Source of the DNA: Onchidella celtica
Lineage: Eukaryota > Mollusca > Gastropoda > Systellommatophora > Onchidiidae
Assembly (NCBI GenBank): GCA_963931925.1
Contig: OZ007570.1
Location: 37,628,620 to 37,692,619 of the forward strand
Reading direction: 5' to 3'
DNA length: 64,000 bases
Shown: positions 12,672 to 24,563 of the stretch, one piece after another
Layout: the number at the start of each line of letters is the position of its first letter
How positions within the stretch are numbered: the stretch's first letter is position 1
The notes under the pieces: generated by a model
The model's input: only the letters and a program-made list of their open reading frames with translations
Database searches by the model: none
What the model was told of the DNA's origin: nothing
Position numbers and translations under genes: made by a program

Positions 12672-15600
12672 CTATTCTCTATTCCTAAGCCAAAAAAAAA
12701 AAAAAATACATTGAAATGAGAAAAATACATCTCAGAATATTTTGATCGACAAAAAAAAGGGCAATCATTCTAAATTTTGGCAGAGGGATGATGTATGAAA
12801 TCCAGGAAATTTAATAAGAACAAAATTTCCAATCCCAGCACAAGAACAAACAAAAAAATTCACAACAAAAATCATGTAACATACATCCAAATAATGCGTG
12901 CCACAGCCCCACACGATATAAAACATTCTCCAGGTTAATGACCCCTGAATCAAATAAATATGTAAATGATGAATGACATCACCAGCCTGGCATATAGACA
13001 AGTAACAACATGAAACTGTTGGGAAACATTACAACAAAACTTTAAAAGATAAAACACTAACAAAGTTCTCTGGGTACAAAGTTAAAATCAAAAGAGCTAC
13101 TAGAATTGACAACAGTGGCAGGTAGACCAAAACAGAGAGACAAAAAACAAACAAAAAACCTGCATTATTTATATACTACAATGCAGATTTAACAGACAAT
13201 GAAAAGAAAAAAAAACCACACACACAAAGTCAATGTGTGGAGTACACTAAATGTTCATGCTTGAACATTCAAAGCTTTCTGACATTGTTAAATAACATTT
13301 GTATCAATATCTGAAGGCTGAACCTTTTCCCTCTGTAGGAGTGTCGCTATTTTGCCACACAATAATGAGCAACGGACCAAGATATTAGACAGCAAAAGCG
13401 TACAAACATCACAATACAACTGTGTCCACCTGCCAGTAAAGAGCATGACTATAAGCAATATTTCTCATATCAAATGGATCATGCTAGCATAAAAGCACAT
13501 CATGCTTATTTTTCTCGCCATATACCACAGGTGCACCACGTGTAGTCAAAAATAAATAAACCTTTTGCAAATGTGAGTAGATCTGAAAAAATTGGGCTGA
13601 AGGTGAAAGACTGAATTCCTGCAAAAGCCCCTCCAAAAAGGGAAAAAATATCCCATGGAAATTGAGATTTACTATGTATACAGGATGAAAGAGTAGCCAT
13701 TTTTCTGCATTCAGTCAAAATATTTTCCTTGAAATCATCTTAGAAATATTTTATTTCGATTTTTTAAAGAGGTATAAAAATTTCAACTTACGCTTGATTT
13801 CTCCAGATCCACTCACTTTCAGATATGGGTAGCCCATGTTCACAGTGAATTATCATAATCAGCAAAAATAGTTCCACTGAAAAATGAAAATACCCCACAA
13901 GGAAAATCACCTACTTCTTACAGAAGTGTGTATTTCCATTGCCGGCGGGTTGCCTACTAACATGCAGTGCTAAGGGGCGAAATAGATTGAAGCTGGTGCA
14001 GGCAGGCACCAGACTGGTGGCTGTCCATCAAATTTTGTGCTTCACACTAACACAACAGGCACTGGCCATAACAGACATGTCACAAGCAGCTCAGAAAGCT
14101 ACTTTCTCAAAAAAAAAACAACCCAACCAAATTGATTACATGCAAGCAACGCACTCTCAAGCTTCCTTTTACACTAAAGTTCTAAAGAATAAAACTGTCC
14201 TTATCAACTACATGGTCATTCAATGCAATGCACTAAATCACCCGATGACCACAACACACCAATACCTCTATGAGTATGAGTGGATGCACACTACTGCCAC
14301 AATATTTCATTACTAGTATAAAAATAAAGCCTTTTCTAATAGCAGATACATTTCTCCCTCAGAAAATGTCCACATCTGAAAGTAATCCATTTGAAAGAAA
14401 TCCTTTCTCTGCAATCCTGAATCAGAAAAAGATGTCAACATGCAATAACTAATACATGTAATTGTCACAGTTATAAACCAATTGCCTGAGTCATTTTTGA
14501 AACATTTTAAAAATCTTTTTGACATGTTCATGACATACAGCATACACCACACTTACCAGCAATTTCCAATACTGTGGCAGTGTGCCGGACACCGTGAAAG
14601 CTGGAGTAAATCTTGTTTTGAGGCATCTATAGGACGTACAGTGTGCAGCACTGCTGAATGACAATAAAACTTTTGTTTACAACGCTAACAGCTAATTCCG
14701 CGCAATTTCAGCATTTGGGATTAAAAACCCAACCACCTTGCTTAAAATGAATTCCTTATTTACTACTAGCAATTTTAGTGGAGGGCACTGTAAAGATAAG
14801 ACTTTGACCACCTTCATCAAAATATGGTGGATGAATAACCTGCAACAGCTGCTGGGTAACCATAAATGAGAATCTCTTGTTGATGTTTATGGCAGCATTT
14901 TGAATGACGCAGAAGCTGATTTCTTTTCTGATTCTGCGTACATTATGTCAGGTTCGGAATCAGACTCAAATAATGATGCTGATCTTGTTTTAATGCTTCT
15001 ATGTAACGCGCTGAGGACAGCATTTCTGGCTGACAATAGAACTGTTCTGTTGTCAGAGCTGACAGCTAATATTGTGCAAATTCAGCATTAGAGTTGAAAG
15101 TTGGAAACTTCTAGCAGCTCTAAGCCTACCATGAATAGTGGTGAAGCATATCCAGTTCTAGAGGCAAATCTTTGAAAAGGACGGGGAAGTGAAAAGCATC
15201 AGCAAAGAACATCAAAGCTCGTCCTACACAGTGCAAGTCACTGTTCTGCTCGGCAGTCACAGCTAGGCAATTTACCACAAGACTCAAATGGATTTATTAT
15301 GCTGCAGCTCCTTCACAAAATTAACAGTTCCAACAAAGTGCGAACAGGGGCCTCTCACTCTGTAACGCTGGACCTCATTTGGTAATTTTATTTTTTTTAA
15401 CATTCATATTATGTTTGTAACATTTTCTAGTGTCTGTCTGTCTCCACCTGCAGGAGCTCCACAAATAAATACACCCTTGGCCTTTTTTTTTTTTTTTGAA
15501 CTATCCACAGTGCAAATCAAACAGACCTGTTGGGGAACAGCTGTGGCTAAAAATAGCCCCATGGAATTCCTGCCCTTATGAAAGAGTTAAAATAATGTCC

Positions 15601-15946
15601 CAGAGTTGTTCGTTTTGTTTCCTGGTATCATGAAAGTTGGTTTCATACCTCCAAAATCCCAAGTGTGAGATAAATTAACATTCAATCAAATCACAAGTTT
15701 TGCAAAGCAATATTTTTTTTTTTCTTGTTTACTGAAACAGTTGTAAAAGTGACTTAGGCAAATGTGTTGTTATGACTGTGACACAATATAAATGCTGAAT
15801 GAGAAGCCAAAGGCACTTGATGTTGTGACAAGTGAGCTAACACGGTGAGGTGTCTGTGACATTATGGTGGAAAAACAATAGCAGGCTGCACCACTAATGG
15901 TGCTTACCCACCTGCAGACATTTACTCTCAGAAAATGGGCTGAATC
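12672..15946. other. Non-coding stretch with small old repeats
   Basis: No gene recognised. It contains a partial copy of a palindromic MITE (13972-14075, separate entry) and a diverged direct repeat: GCTAACAGCTAATTCCGCGC near 14686 and GCTGACAGCTAATATTGTGC near 15058, both followed by TCAGCATT. An acidic 63-codon ORF at 14900-15091 overlaps the second of these and has no recognisable domain. Confidence 0.4.
13972..14075 (+). repeat. Partial copy of palindromic MITE (see 19501)
   Basis: The segment starts AAGGGGCGAAATAGA and contains AAGCTGGTG, GGTGGCTGTCCATCAAATTTT, CTTCACACTAACACAACAGG and CACTGGCCA. These match, in order, the left arm of the element at 19501-19686. The right, inverted arm is missing. 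Confidence 0.6.
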
Positions 15947-16305
15947 CAGGATTCCTACAGGTCCTTAAAAATTAAAATTAAAGACTTTTTAAGGACCTGT
16001 TAACACTGTCTCAAGTAGTTTGGGAACCAAAAATCAATAAAGGCAAGCCTTTTAGATTTTTGTTTCAAAAATTGCAAAACTTGCCCTACAGCAATACAAC
16101 AAAGAAAGTTATGACAATCTGGTACTTTAAGGACTTTTCAAGGGCCTTTGAACAAATTTTTAAATTTAAAAAGAAAGTTATGACAATCTGGTACTTTAAG
16201 GACTTTTCAAGGGCCTTTGAACAAATTTTTAAATTTAAAGACTTTTTAAGGCCTTAAAATCAATTTTCAGAAAATTAAGAACTTTGAGGACCGGTGGTAA
16301 CCCTG
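15947..16305. mobile_element. hAT-like MITE with internal tandem duplication
   Basis: The left end reads CAGGATTCCTACAGGTCCTT and the right end is the inverted AAGAACTTTGAGGACC...GGTAACCCTG, so the ends share a CAGG(A/G)TTMC..C(A/C)GGTCCT core typical of hAT-type termini. The flanking bases (GAATC left, GACTC right) are only a degraded duplication. Inside, a 69-bp unit is repeated exactly in tandem (16102-16170 and 16171-16239). No transposase is present. Confidence 0.6.
16102..16239. repeat. 69-bp perfect tandem duplication
   Basis: The unit begins AAGAAAGTTATGACAATCTG and ends AAATTTTTAAATTTAAA; both copies agree base for base. It lies inside the hAT-like element at 15947-16305. Being 23 codons long it preserves a frame, but there is no sign that the frame is used. 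Confidence 0.93.
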
Positions 16306-18403
16306 GACTCTGTGCTATACTTTTTGTGGTGCAACATACATGAGCAAACCTGCTGTACATGAGAACAAAAATTTAGTGCAAAGGTAAACTATTCACTGTG
16401 TGCAAGTTAACAGCATTGTCTTACATGGCTGATAGTGATGACAGCGAATGTCACAGTTCTGATGATAAATCACCCTCAAAGAAAGATGTATCATGAAAGT
16501 ACTTAACTAAAGGTAACCCTTCATTATCACTTAACTACAGAGACAAACTATACACTGGTCAACACTTGAAACAGCAGATAAACTGCACGTCACTGCGCCT
16601 TATTCTGGAACACTTTATAAAATTTCAACAGACATTCGTTATCCATGATGATTTCATATGTCAAAGATTATGGCACTAATGAATAAATTAAAAGTTGTCA
16701 AAATAATGGCAGGAACAACAAAGACGAGATTCAATTTATTCACGAATGGATTCAGGCGCGGGGGATAAAGAGAGAATATCAGGATTTAAACTAAGCTGAT
16801 TTGGGATAAATGAAATATTCATCATGGAAATCATTTTGAGCAGGAAATGATAAATGTAAAAAATAAATTGTCTCGTTTGTAACAGATGGATTTGATTAAT
16901 TACCATCAATTAGCTGCTAACCAGGTATTGGAAGAGACAAAGACAACAGGAAAGAGAAAAAACAATGAGAATAATATCAGAGATCTACTAATGTAACCAT
17001 AACAGAAACATATGACATTTTATGTTAATGTACTTAGTCAGCCCATGCAAGTTGTGTGAAATTATACATAAAAGAATGGAATTGTCATTTGATGATCATA
17101 TCATCACTGTGCTAATATCAGACCAAGGTTAACACTGCACTGACATTTCATGTCTGCCAATGTTATGTAAACAAACAAACCTACAAAAAAGATGCCAGAG
17201 CCTTCCACAATAGTATAGTGGAGACATTTTGGATTAACTCATCTGATAATAAAATCAAAAGCAGTTTGATTCACCCTTCTCATCATATGAAAACTGCAAT
17301 TTGGCCAGTGTATTAGCACAGTGGCAATATGCAATGTCCAGCTGAACTGATGCATGGAGAAACCAACAGGATGTGACACTATGACCAGAACGTATCATTT
17401 GGAACAAGGTAGGCAAACTTAACCTGTGTGGGAGGTGATCGGGTCTTGTAAGACAGACAGGCAATTTCAAACTGCTATCATTGCGATCAAAATTATTTCT
17501 CGAACTTGAAATTTCACTCCTGGCCTGCAAAAAAAAAAAAATCACACTCCACTAGTCAGCTACTGAGTGATTACCAAGTGTTGAACTGATCAACAAAGCA
17601 TTTAACTGAGACCGTTCACCACCACACAGGTTAAGCATTGTTGCTTTGAGATTACTCCATTAGTCAACATTTCAAGGACTGCTCAGAATCTTTTCCATTC
17701 AAAAGAACAAGTAACAAGAATAATAATAAAAGTAAAGAATATCCATGGATCATTTACATTTATTAATGAGAACGTGCACAAAAGCACCTGACCATACTAT
17801 AAGAGCCACTAAAGAAAATGAAATATTCAAACAACGCCATTCTCTCAATTACTTATGAAAATATAAATTATAGAGACAAACACTGGACATAATTTCACAT
17901 TGGAATAATACAAATATGGGGAATAAATGTAGTTACAGGCACAGAATCTGTTATTTTTCACTTTCTTCAAACGTAAAAGGAAAAATTAAAAATCATTGAC
18001 TATATACATATGTGTCCAGAAATGATAACGAAGTTTAACAATGTGACAAAAGACTTATCGTGGTCCACTAAAAAAAAAGCAGAGAGGATTACTTGGCATC
18101 TCAAACCATTCTTAGAATTTTTAATCAACACACTTTCACCAAATTTTATTATCTCTCTCCTAATGCCAAATCTTCACAAAGAAACCATCTGAACACTTTG
18201 GTCACATAACTGTTTGCTAAAATCACATAAAAAGTAACCATTTCTTCATTCAAGCAAGACTGTGATGCCTGGAGCATCAAATCAATTGTGAATCTTGAAT
18301 CTTTTCCACTTATGTATTTCAAATTTGTAATTGCACACGCCAAAACAACCATCACAACACAGCTTCTGTATGTCGGCTAGATCAATACCAGATTTATACA
18401 CAG
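16306..18403. other. Non-coding stretch, AT-rich
   Basis: No gene recognised. A 23-codon acidic ORF at 16424 (MADSDDSE...) is too short to support. The minus strand of this stretch could include distal GOPC 3' UTR, but the transcript end cannot be fixed from sequence: several AATAAA-type hexamers occur on the minus strand (for example near 17758 and 18146). Confidence 0.35.
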
Positions 18404-18635
18404 TACAGTGTGTCTCAAAAAAATGTATACATACTTTGAATATTTATCAACACAATGTCACTTCAGATATATTGAAGTTTAATTCAAATTAAAGAGGACT
18501 GATTTTTAATCATTTGAGTTACCTCATGTGATAAACTGATGGCTGTTCTGGCCCAGACACTGATGACAATGCAGCTCAATAGTTGTTACAAACTAAACAG
18601 TTCATTTGGTTATACATTTTTTGAGACACCCTGTA
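18404..18635. mobile_element. Mariner-like MITE, TA target sites
   Basis: The left end TACAGTGTGTCTCAAAAAAA and the right end TTTTTTGAGACACCCTGTA are inverted copies with few mismatches, and the repeat extends through AATGTATA on both sides. Both ends carry TA as the outermost dinucleotide. The 232-bp length and absence of an ORF mark it as a non-autonomous Tc1/mariner-type element. Confidence 0.8.
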
Positions 18636-19500
18636 AATGCAGATAAATGCACAACATATAATTTACCATCTGTATACATTTTTTCCACAGGGTAATAACA
18701 GCCAAATGCTCTCATACCTACAGAATACTATCACATAAAACATGTACAAACACTCATGGCAAAGCAACTAAGGCCCCAGTGCCCAATTTTTGATCATAAT
18801 TTATGGTAAGGCCAATAAAGTAACCACAGACAATATATTAAAAAGAACTCTTGCCAATTGAAGAATGGAAAGCAGCAACATAATTCTTATTGTACAGGAG
18901 GAGAAAAATCACAATGTTAAAAAGATGGGATGGCTCAGTCCTGCAGCCTCTCAGTGTTTGAGAAGCCAAAGAAGCAAAATGAGCATGAGACCCCCAGAAT
19001 TAAAATCACAAAAGAAATATTCAGTATGAAATATTATTTTCACACATTTCATGAATGGATACATACTGTCAGCTGTGTTTTGTACATCAATTGAAATGTA
19101 CTATTCATCTTGATCCTCAGAAATTCAACATGGCTTTCAAAGCTGATATATGATTTTAGACTGACACATAACTGCAGCATTTTACGCTATTTTAAATGTT
19201 TGAAAAAATATTTTACAAAGCAACAGTCTAAAATTCTAGACTAAAGACACTGACACAACCTATTCACAATGCACTTTCTAGTGAACTAGGATTTCAGCAC
19301 TGTTACTATATTCTCATAAAATGTATAAAATCTATTTTTCCAACTCCACAGATGAGAAGGATCGTTCACTTTATGCAAAGGAGCTGTTGTTACAGGATAA
19401 AGACTAATTACAAAGCCAAATACAGAAAACACTAGAGTTGTTTTCACTGTTTAGATATAGTTCATTATGTAAAATATTGTGGTCCTCTAACAACAATCTT
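18636..19500. other. Probable GOPC 3' UTR or downstream sequence
   Basis: No coding potential was recognised. It lies directly downstream (on the minus strand) of the GOPC stop codon and of the palindromic MITE. No confident poly(A) signal could be chosen. Confidence 0.35.
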
Positions 19501-19686
19501 TAGGGGTGAAACAGACAAAGCTGGTGTAGACATAAGATCGGTGGCTCGCCGCCCATACATTTTGCTTTCACACTAACACAATAGGCACTGTCCACACCGT
19601 GACCCAGCAGGATGCAGCGGGCAGTGCCTTTTGTGTTGGAGTGAACCAAAATTTATGGGTGGCACAGCGTGGACTGTTTCATCCCT
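19501..19686. mobile_element. Palindromic MITE in the GOPC 3' UTR
   Basis: The two arms are near-complete inverted copies. The left arm has GGGGTGAAACAG, GCCCATACATTTTG, CACTAACACAATAGGCACTG; the right arm reads GGGCAGTGCCTTTTGTGTTGG, CAAAATTTATGGGTGGC, CTGTTTCATCCC. The flanking triplets are TTA and TTC, a possible degraded 3-bp duplication. It starts only about 85 bp beyond the GOPC stop codon, so it would form a long hairpin in the mRNA if transcribed. A partial second copy is at 13972-14075. Confidence 0.75.
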
Positions 19687-19772
19687 TCTACAGACTTCAC
19701 TAAGAGACCTAGGCTGTCCAGTCACAAGAGAAAAAGTAAAGTTATCACAGATGATAAAGCACTGATGGTCAA

Positions 19773-20022
19773 CTATTTCTTGTTTCCACCACCACTGGCT
19801 CCTGCATGGGCTCGACCTGCAGCTTGATTGGGTGTGCTGGACTCAGGAGGCTGAGATTTAGCTGCAGCTGATGACTGAGTGGTTTGTGACTTGGGTGTGG
19901 CCATGCCATTGGGCTGGATGTCATGTGAGATGGCTGGGTTGAGAATGGCTGCTTGGCGCTGGGTGACTGATGCTGATGGTGAAGCTGTTGGGCTATCTGG
20001 AGTGGTGATGTTTTTGTGATTA
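19773..20022 (-). CDS. GOPC: GOPC last coding exon: Ser/Pro/Ala/Gln-rich C-terminal tail
   Basis: The acceptor is TTCTACAG on the minus strand; the first base completes a Ser codon begun in the previous exon. It encodes 83 residues ending GGGNKK and a stop at 19773-19775. The composition is low-complexity (Ser, Pro, Ala, Gln, Thr), with no domain. Vertebrate GOPC ends in a different tail, so this part of the protein is poorly conserved and probably disordered. The assignment relies on phase continuity, a good acceptor and the absence of another exon candidate; an alternative final exon cannot be excluded. Confidence 0.82.
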
Positions 20023-20084
20023 CTGTAGAACAGAAAATAATGATTAAAATTAGAATAATCATAATCACAAATCATTGGGTTTAT

Positions 20085-20226
20085 GGTTGAATCCGAGTTC
20101 AGAGAAAGCCTCTGATCTGATAATGGTCACACTGTACTAAGAAAAAGTAATATGAAAGACAGAATATAACAGATCGATAAGACAGGAGGGGACCCTATCA
20201 GAAGCAGCCACCTATCACCTGCTCAT
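20085..20226 (+). repeat. Dispersed repeat family A, copy 2 (SINE-like)
   Basis: Matches in order the copies at 2564-2710 and 54722-54895: GAGTTCAGAG head, TAATGGTCACACTGTRCTA, GAAAGACAGAATATAACA, GACAGGAGGGGACC and CCACCTATCACCTGC. It lies in a GOPC intron, just upstream of the last exon's acceptor. Confidence 0.55.
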
Positions 20227-21477
20227 GAACAGTTCGTAAGGTAAGCTACAGCTTTCATTATGATTTATTCCCCAACATTTCACACAAGAGAACTTGAACT
20301 TTCCAAAGTACTAGCAATGTTAATGAAGAACAGGAAACTCTTTCACTTTTGAACAGTGCTCCACATACTAATGAAGCCTTTTATGTTATATTTATGCAAC
20401 AACTTTATATCTGCATCAAAAACAACAACAACAAACAAATAAATGAATAAACCACTGAAATAACTCCACAGTAAATTACTAGTCACTGAATTTGTAGTGT
20501 TAACTACTTTGTTGAAATTTTGCTACTTTTTGTCATGGTGTTACCTGGCAGGTAGCTGAACTCACAAGCAGAACAGCACAGAAAACACACAAGCAAATAA
20601 GAATTTGTTCAATACTGGTACAAAACATAAATAACACAAAATTCTGAAGAAGAAGAACTTCTCTCGTTAGGAAATGATTTGACTAGTCCTAAAAATATGT
20701 ACTCCAGCTCCCATTTTTTATTTTTAAATGTAAATGAAACTTTTAACCAAATGTCCTTTTCAGTTGCGGCCAGATGTCTCTTAAAAAGGGTAAAAGTCTA
20801 CATTTAGTCTTTTTCCTGTTTATGGGTAAGGTAAGTACCTTTTTAATTATAAAATGGTCTAACAATGATTGGAGATGTTCAGCATTCAAGTTTCCTTTTG
20901 CAAATTTTACCTCTTTAAATCTTTGCTTACATTTAATTCCTATTTTAGAATATTTACATGAATTCGTTAAAAACTCTTGATCAATCTACATCTGACAGTT
21001 TTCAGTTTGAGGTATAACAAGCCTTTGTTGATGGATCTGAGGGACTTTTCAACTTGGCACAAACTGGATTCACTAAGGGAGATAAGGACCTCAAACTAAG
21101 ATAAAATCATGTCAAGGAAAAATTAATTCCCCTTGCTAGCCACTGTAAAGCATTCATTTGTTTAAAAGAAATGCTAAATTTCATGGTATATTTCTTCAAA
21201 TTTAGTGAAGAAAGTTGTGGAAGTCGAGGTGGATAAGTTCGTGGCACAGTGTATCCTACAAAATGCCTTATGTGACCTGTGCAAGGACTGTCAGGCTGGC
21301 GGGAAGTCCCTTAAAACCTGCCAAAGATCCTGCTGCCTTGCAGGTCAGACAAGAAGGTCTGAGGTTACAGTAAGGACATCTCTAATGAAAAACCTGTCAA
21401 TGACTGTCTGGCTAACGCATCGATGGTAGGCCCAATCCCACCATAAGAGATGAAAAGAGATAGACAAGGAGTTGCAC

Positions 21478-21622
21478 TGCATGGAAACCTAGAAAAGGAA
21501 AGAGAACTAGAGGACGCCCTGAAAGACAACGGAGAGTTGATATTGTGCAGAAAGGTGGACAGTCATGGACATGGTGGATGGAAAACAGGAAAGAATGGAG
21601 ATCACAAGCTAGCCCGATTTCA
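21478..21622 (+). pseudogene. LINE reverse-transcriptase C-terminal relic
   Basis: In the frame starting at about 21491 the translation contains GKRTRGRPERQRRVDIVQ followed by GGQSWTWWMENRKEWR. This resembles the C-terminal tail of many LINE polyproteins, where 'G(K/R)R.RGRP...W.DD' is followed by 'W...A.DR..WR'. No reverse-transcriptase core is visible upstream, so it is a short decayed remnant within a GOPC intron. The sense orientation of the remnant is plus, antisense to GOPC. Confidence 0.55.
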
Positions 21623-21755
21623 GGTTACACACAGATACTCTTTTTATTGCACACAATCTGAAACCTATGCATTTCAAAATAAGAGAATTGGTCAATGTCC
21701 TGGTGTCTATGACTAAATCAGTTCTGGTTTACTAAATGTTTTCTACAATGCTCAC

Positions 21756-21899
21756 CTGTTTGGAATGTCGCCAGTTGCTGAACCTCTGCTAGCATTACTG
21801 GCTGCAGGAGATGTGGGTCCGTTCAGATGTGGTCCAAGATCATTGGTGCACGTCTCAGCGGATGTAGAGCCCATCACATCCTCGTCAAATATGCGATAT
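21756..21899 (-). CDS. GOPC: GOPC exon: post-PDZ acidic/Ser-rich linker
   Basis: The acceptor (ACTCTAG) and donor (AACAG|GTGAGC) are canonical. The exon enters with two bases supplied by the preceding exon and leaves with two bases, encoding RYRIFDEDVMG followed by a Ser/Asn/Gly-rich stretch. The start parallels the vertebrate segment 'GHRYRLYLDEL' after the PDZ domain; the rest is unconserved. Residues 287-334 of the visible part. Confidence 0.88.
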
Positions 21900-22108
21900 C
21901 TAGAGTGAAAAGTATCACAATATATTTTACAATTCCATATTTGCACCCTGTCTGTTCTGAATGGTTTGCCAATTGGTCATTCCTCATTGTGGGTGAAACA
22001 CTGATGTTGTGAGTAATGATGAGAAACATTCTCACGATAATTTTGTTTACACAGACCAGTAAACCTAACAATAATACTACAGTTACCCTTTGAATTATAT
22101 ATCTACAG

Positions 22109-22271
22109 CAGTGTTTCTCAAGCTCTTTTGTCCCACGGCCCAGTTCCATTAGAAAAAAAACACGTGCCGCCATTATTGGACAAAGTTAATATACAGTATA
22201 TAGCCCTATGCCCCATTCTGAAGTCCCACACCTCACCAAAATAATGTCACGTCCCACCTTGAGAAACATTG
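22109..22271. mobile_element. hAT-like MITE, 163 bp, 7/8 TSD
   Basis: The ends are CAGTGTTTCTCAAG and the inverted CTTGAGAAACATTG. Flanking octamers are ATCTACAG (22101-22108) and ATCTATAG (22272-22279), a target duplication with one mismatch. The reverse complement of the right end matches the left end of the element at 12323. It has no ORF and lies in the GOPC intron between exons 25855-25946 and 21756-21899. Confidence 0.85.
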
Positions 22272-23882
22272 ATCTATAGTTTGCGGACTAAGATTACCAT
22301 GTCCCAGATGTTTATTTTAGGGCTCTGACAGCTCTCTCAGAACCATACAATGTAAATGTAATAGATTACATCCAAACATGACTTCATGAAGAGGTACCAT
22401 AATAGTATATGCAGAACATAGTATAATAAGCTGTGGCACCACATCTGACTAAGTAGCAACAGGCTCAAACAATGACTCACATGTGATACCTGATCTCCTG
22501 CCAAGATATTTTAATGTGGTAATTTACTACTCTTTTCACAATGTATGATGGCATCTATGAGTAAATTTCTTTTACATTCTGAATAATTGTCATATAATTT
22601 AAATGCTATTGAAAAAAAGGGTCAAACTATTAATAACTCTTACTACTATTTGTAATCCAGATAAAATGTCCAGATGACCTTGAGCAGGTCAACATAATAC
22701 AATGTCCAGATATTGTCCCAAAACTAGACTGTCCTGTCCCAGTATCTCTTTGCTGTTACTGCAAGTCTATGAATACCCACAACAGTTCCTACAGTGTGAC
22801 TGTGACCTGTAAACACCATATGTGTGTGGACCTGACAAAACCAGGCTAACGTAAAATTTTTATACCTCTTTAAGAGATCAAAATAAAATATTTCTAAGAC
22901 GATTTCAAGCAAAATATTTTACCCGAATGCAGAAAAATGGCTAATCTTTTTTATTATAAGCAAATCTCAATTTCCATAAAGAATGTTTCCCCCCTTTGGA
23001 GGGGTTTCCCCAAGAATCTGGTCTTTCATCTTCAAGCCCTATTTCATCAGATCCACTTGCATATTCCAGGCATAGGAACTACAAGTTTCCATTCAAGCTG
23101 CAATCCTACGAAATCTTTTCCAGTGAGCTGAAATTCTCCGTACCCTGGCAAAAGCATGCTAAACTCCACTAGAAAGGCTCTATCCACAACTGACAATCTT
23201 ATCATTTAAGGGGAGGAGCGGCAGTAAAATATCGAACATTTGGGTCCAATAGTCGAAATCGGGTTTTTAGCATTATTCTATAGTTAAACCATTTTACTTT
23301 CAGAATATGTAATTGAAATGTCCAGGAAATGTCTCTAAGATGTATTTTGGAAGTTTTTTAGACACCACCCCCATGCAAAAATGTCCGAATTTCATAGTTG
23401 AAAGCAAAAAATGCCCTTAGTTACGCTGCCGATAAAACACGAACGAACAGTGCCATCGCTCTATATTTGGTATCGATACACTGCTTTATAACCCCATATT
23501 CAGCCAATCTTCATTCGGGGCAAAAAGTTATAATGGCACGTGTTCACAAGGGGAATTCCAACCACTATGTGACAAAGAATTTTACGGATTTGTTACTATA
23601 TTTAGCTTGTAAGCGGAACTCTTCTGTATCTACGGTAATCACAGATTAAATTGCATGCGCTGATTGGTTCGTTTCGGAAAACTTCCGGTTGATATCTTAG
23701 CAATCCGTGTACTTCCGCTGTAAACAACGCCAAGTGAGAAGCACCGAGTGAGAATTTGAGTCTACCGTATTCAGTTTGATGCAGCGTGGTTTTCCTGCGG
23801 ATTCTGTTTGTGCGACTTCATTTATAATTTATAGATCTACTCATTAGTGATTGACTCTTACTCTTTGTTGTGAAAAAGAATC

Positions 23883-24563
23883 ATGGCAAGATATAATAAA
23901 AGGCGTGCCCAGTTGGAGCAAGCAAGGAAAAAGCATAAAGTAGAAGGTGGGTCCGGTCAGGCTGAGACTGACAGTTCCAACACTGAATCTGCGTGTCCCA
24001 TGCCCAGTGTATCCACGTGTATTTCAGATGTGCTAGGTGTGCCAAAAGCAAGCACACGTTCGTCAAAAAAACTAATTGAAATACCCAGTGCAAAAGGTGA
24101 TGCTGTGGCAGCAGAGATTCCTGCACCCCAAACAGCAAGGACTATTGTGGATTTAGCAGAATTGAGGAAACTCATTTCGCCACTGGTGTGTCCCCACTGC
24201 TTCAAATCAGCACTAAAACTATCAGACAGTGAAGATAAACGTGCTGGACTTGCTGTCAAGCTGCAGATAACTTGCTCTGCCTGCAATTCAGATGTGAGCT
24301 CAGGCTATACATCGTCTCGCTCGACGGGGAGTAAGTCTTTCACCGTGAATGACTCTGTAGTGAGGTCATCTATGCTTTGCGGACTAGGACCATATGCTCT
24401 AAATAAATTTTGCGAGCACTTAAATCTGCCCGGCATTCATCAAAAAACCTTCGCCAAGAAGAGTAAAATAGTGCATACAAAGGCAGTGGCGTTTCGGCAA
24501 TCAACTGAGGCGAAGACATTAAAACTTATTCGCAAAGCGTGTGCTGACCCCACTAAAGTATGA
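23883..24563 (+). pseudogene. Transposase N-terminal part (Mutator-like/Kolobok type)
   Basis: An ATG-initiated frame of 226 codons. It starts with a basic tract (MARYNKRRAQLEQARKKHK), continues through a low-complexity linker, and then carries a zinc-ribbon-like pair: CPHC at residues 103-106 and CSAC at 131-134. A conserved block follows (MLCGLGPYALNKFCEHLNLP, 164-183), typical of the N-terminal half of this transposase group. The protein then stops at residue 226, long before the expected catalytic DDE core; family members are usually 550 residues or more by my recollection. The C-terminal part continues in a different frame at 24541. I infer an internal deletion with a frameshift at the junction, so the product would be inactive as a transposase but might keep DNA-binding ability. 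Confidence 0.8.

Noticed and set aside
14900..15091. Acidic 63-codon ORF as a host exon
   Set aside because: No splice context or family resemblance, and it overlaps a diverged repeat.
16424..16495. Short ORF MADSDDSE... as a first exon
   Set aside because: Only 23 codons with its own stop; no donor site or downstream exon could be linked.
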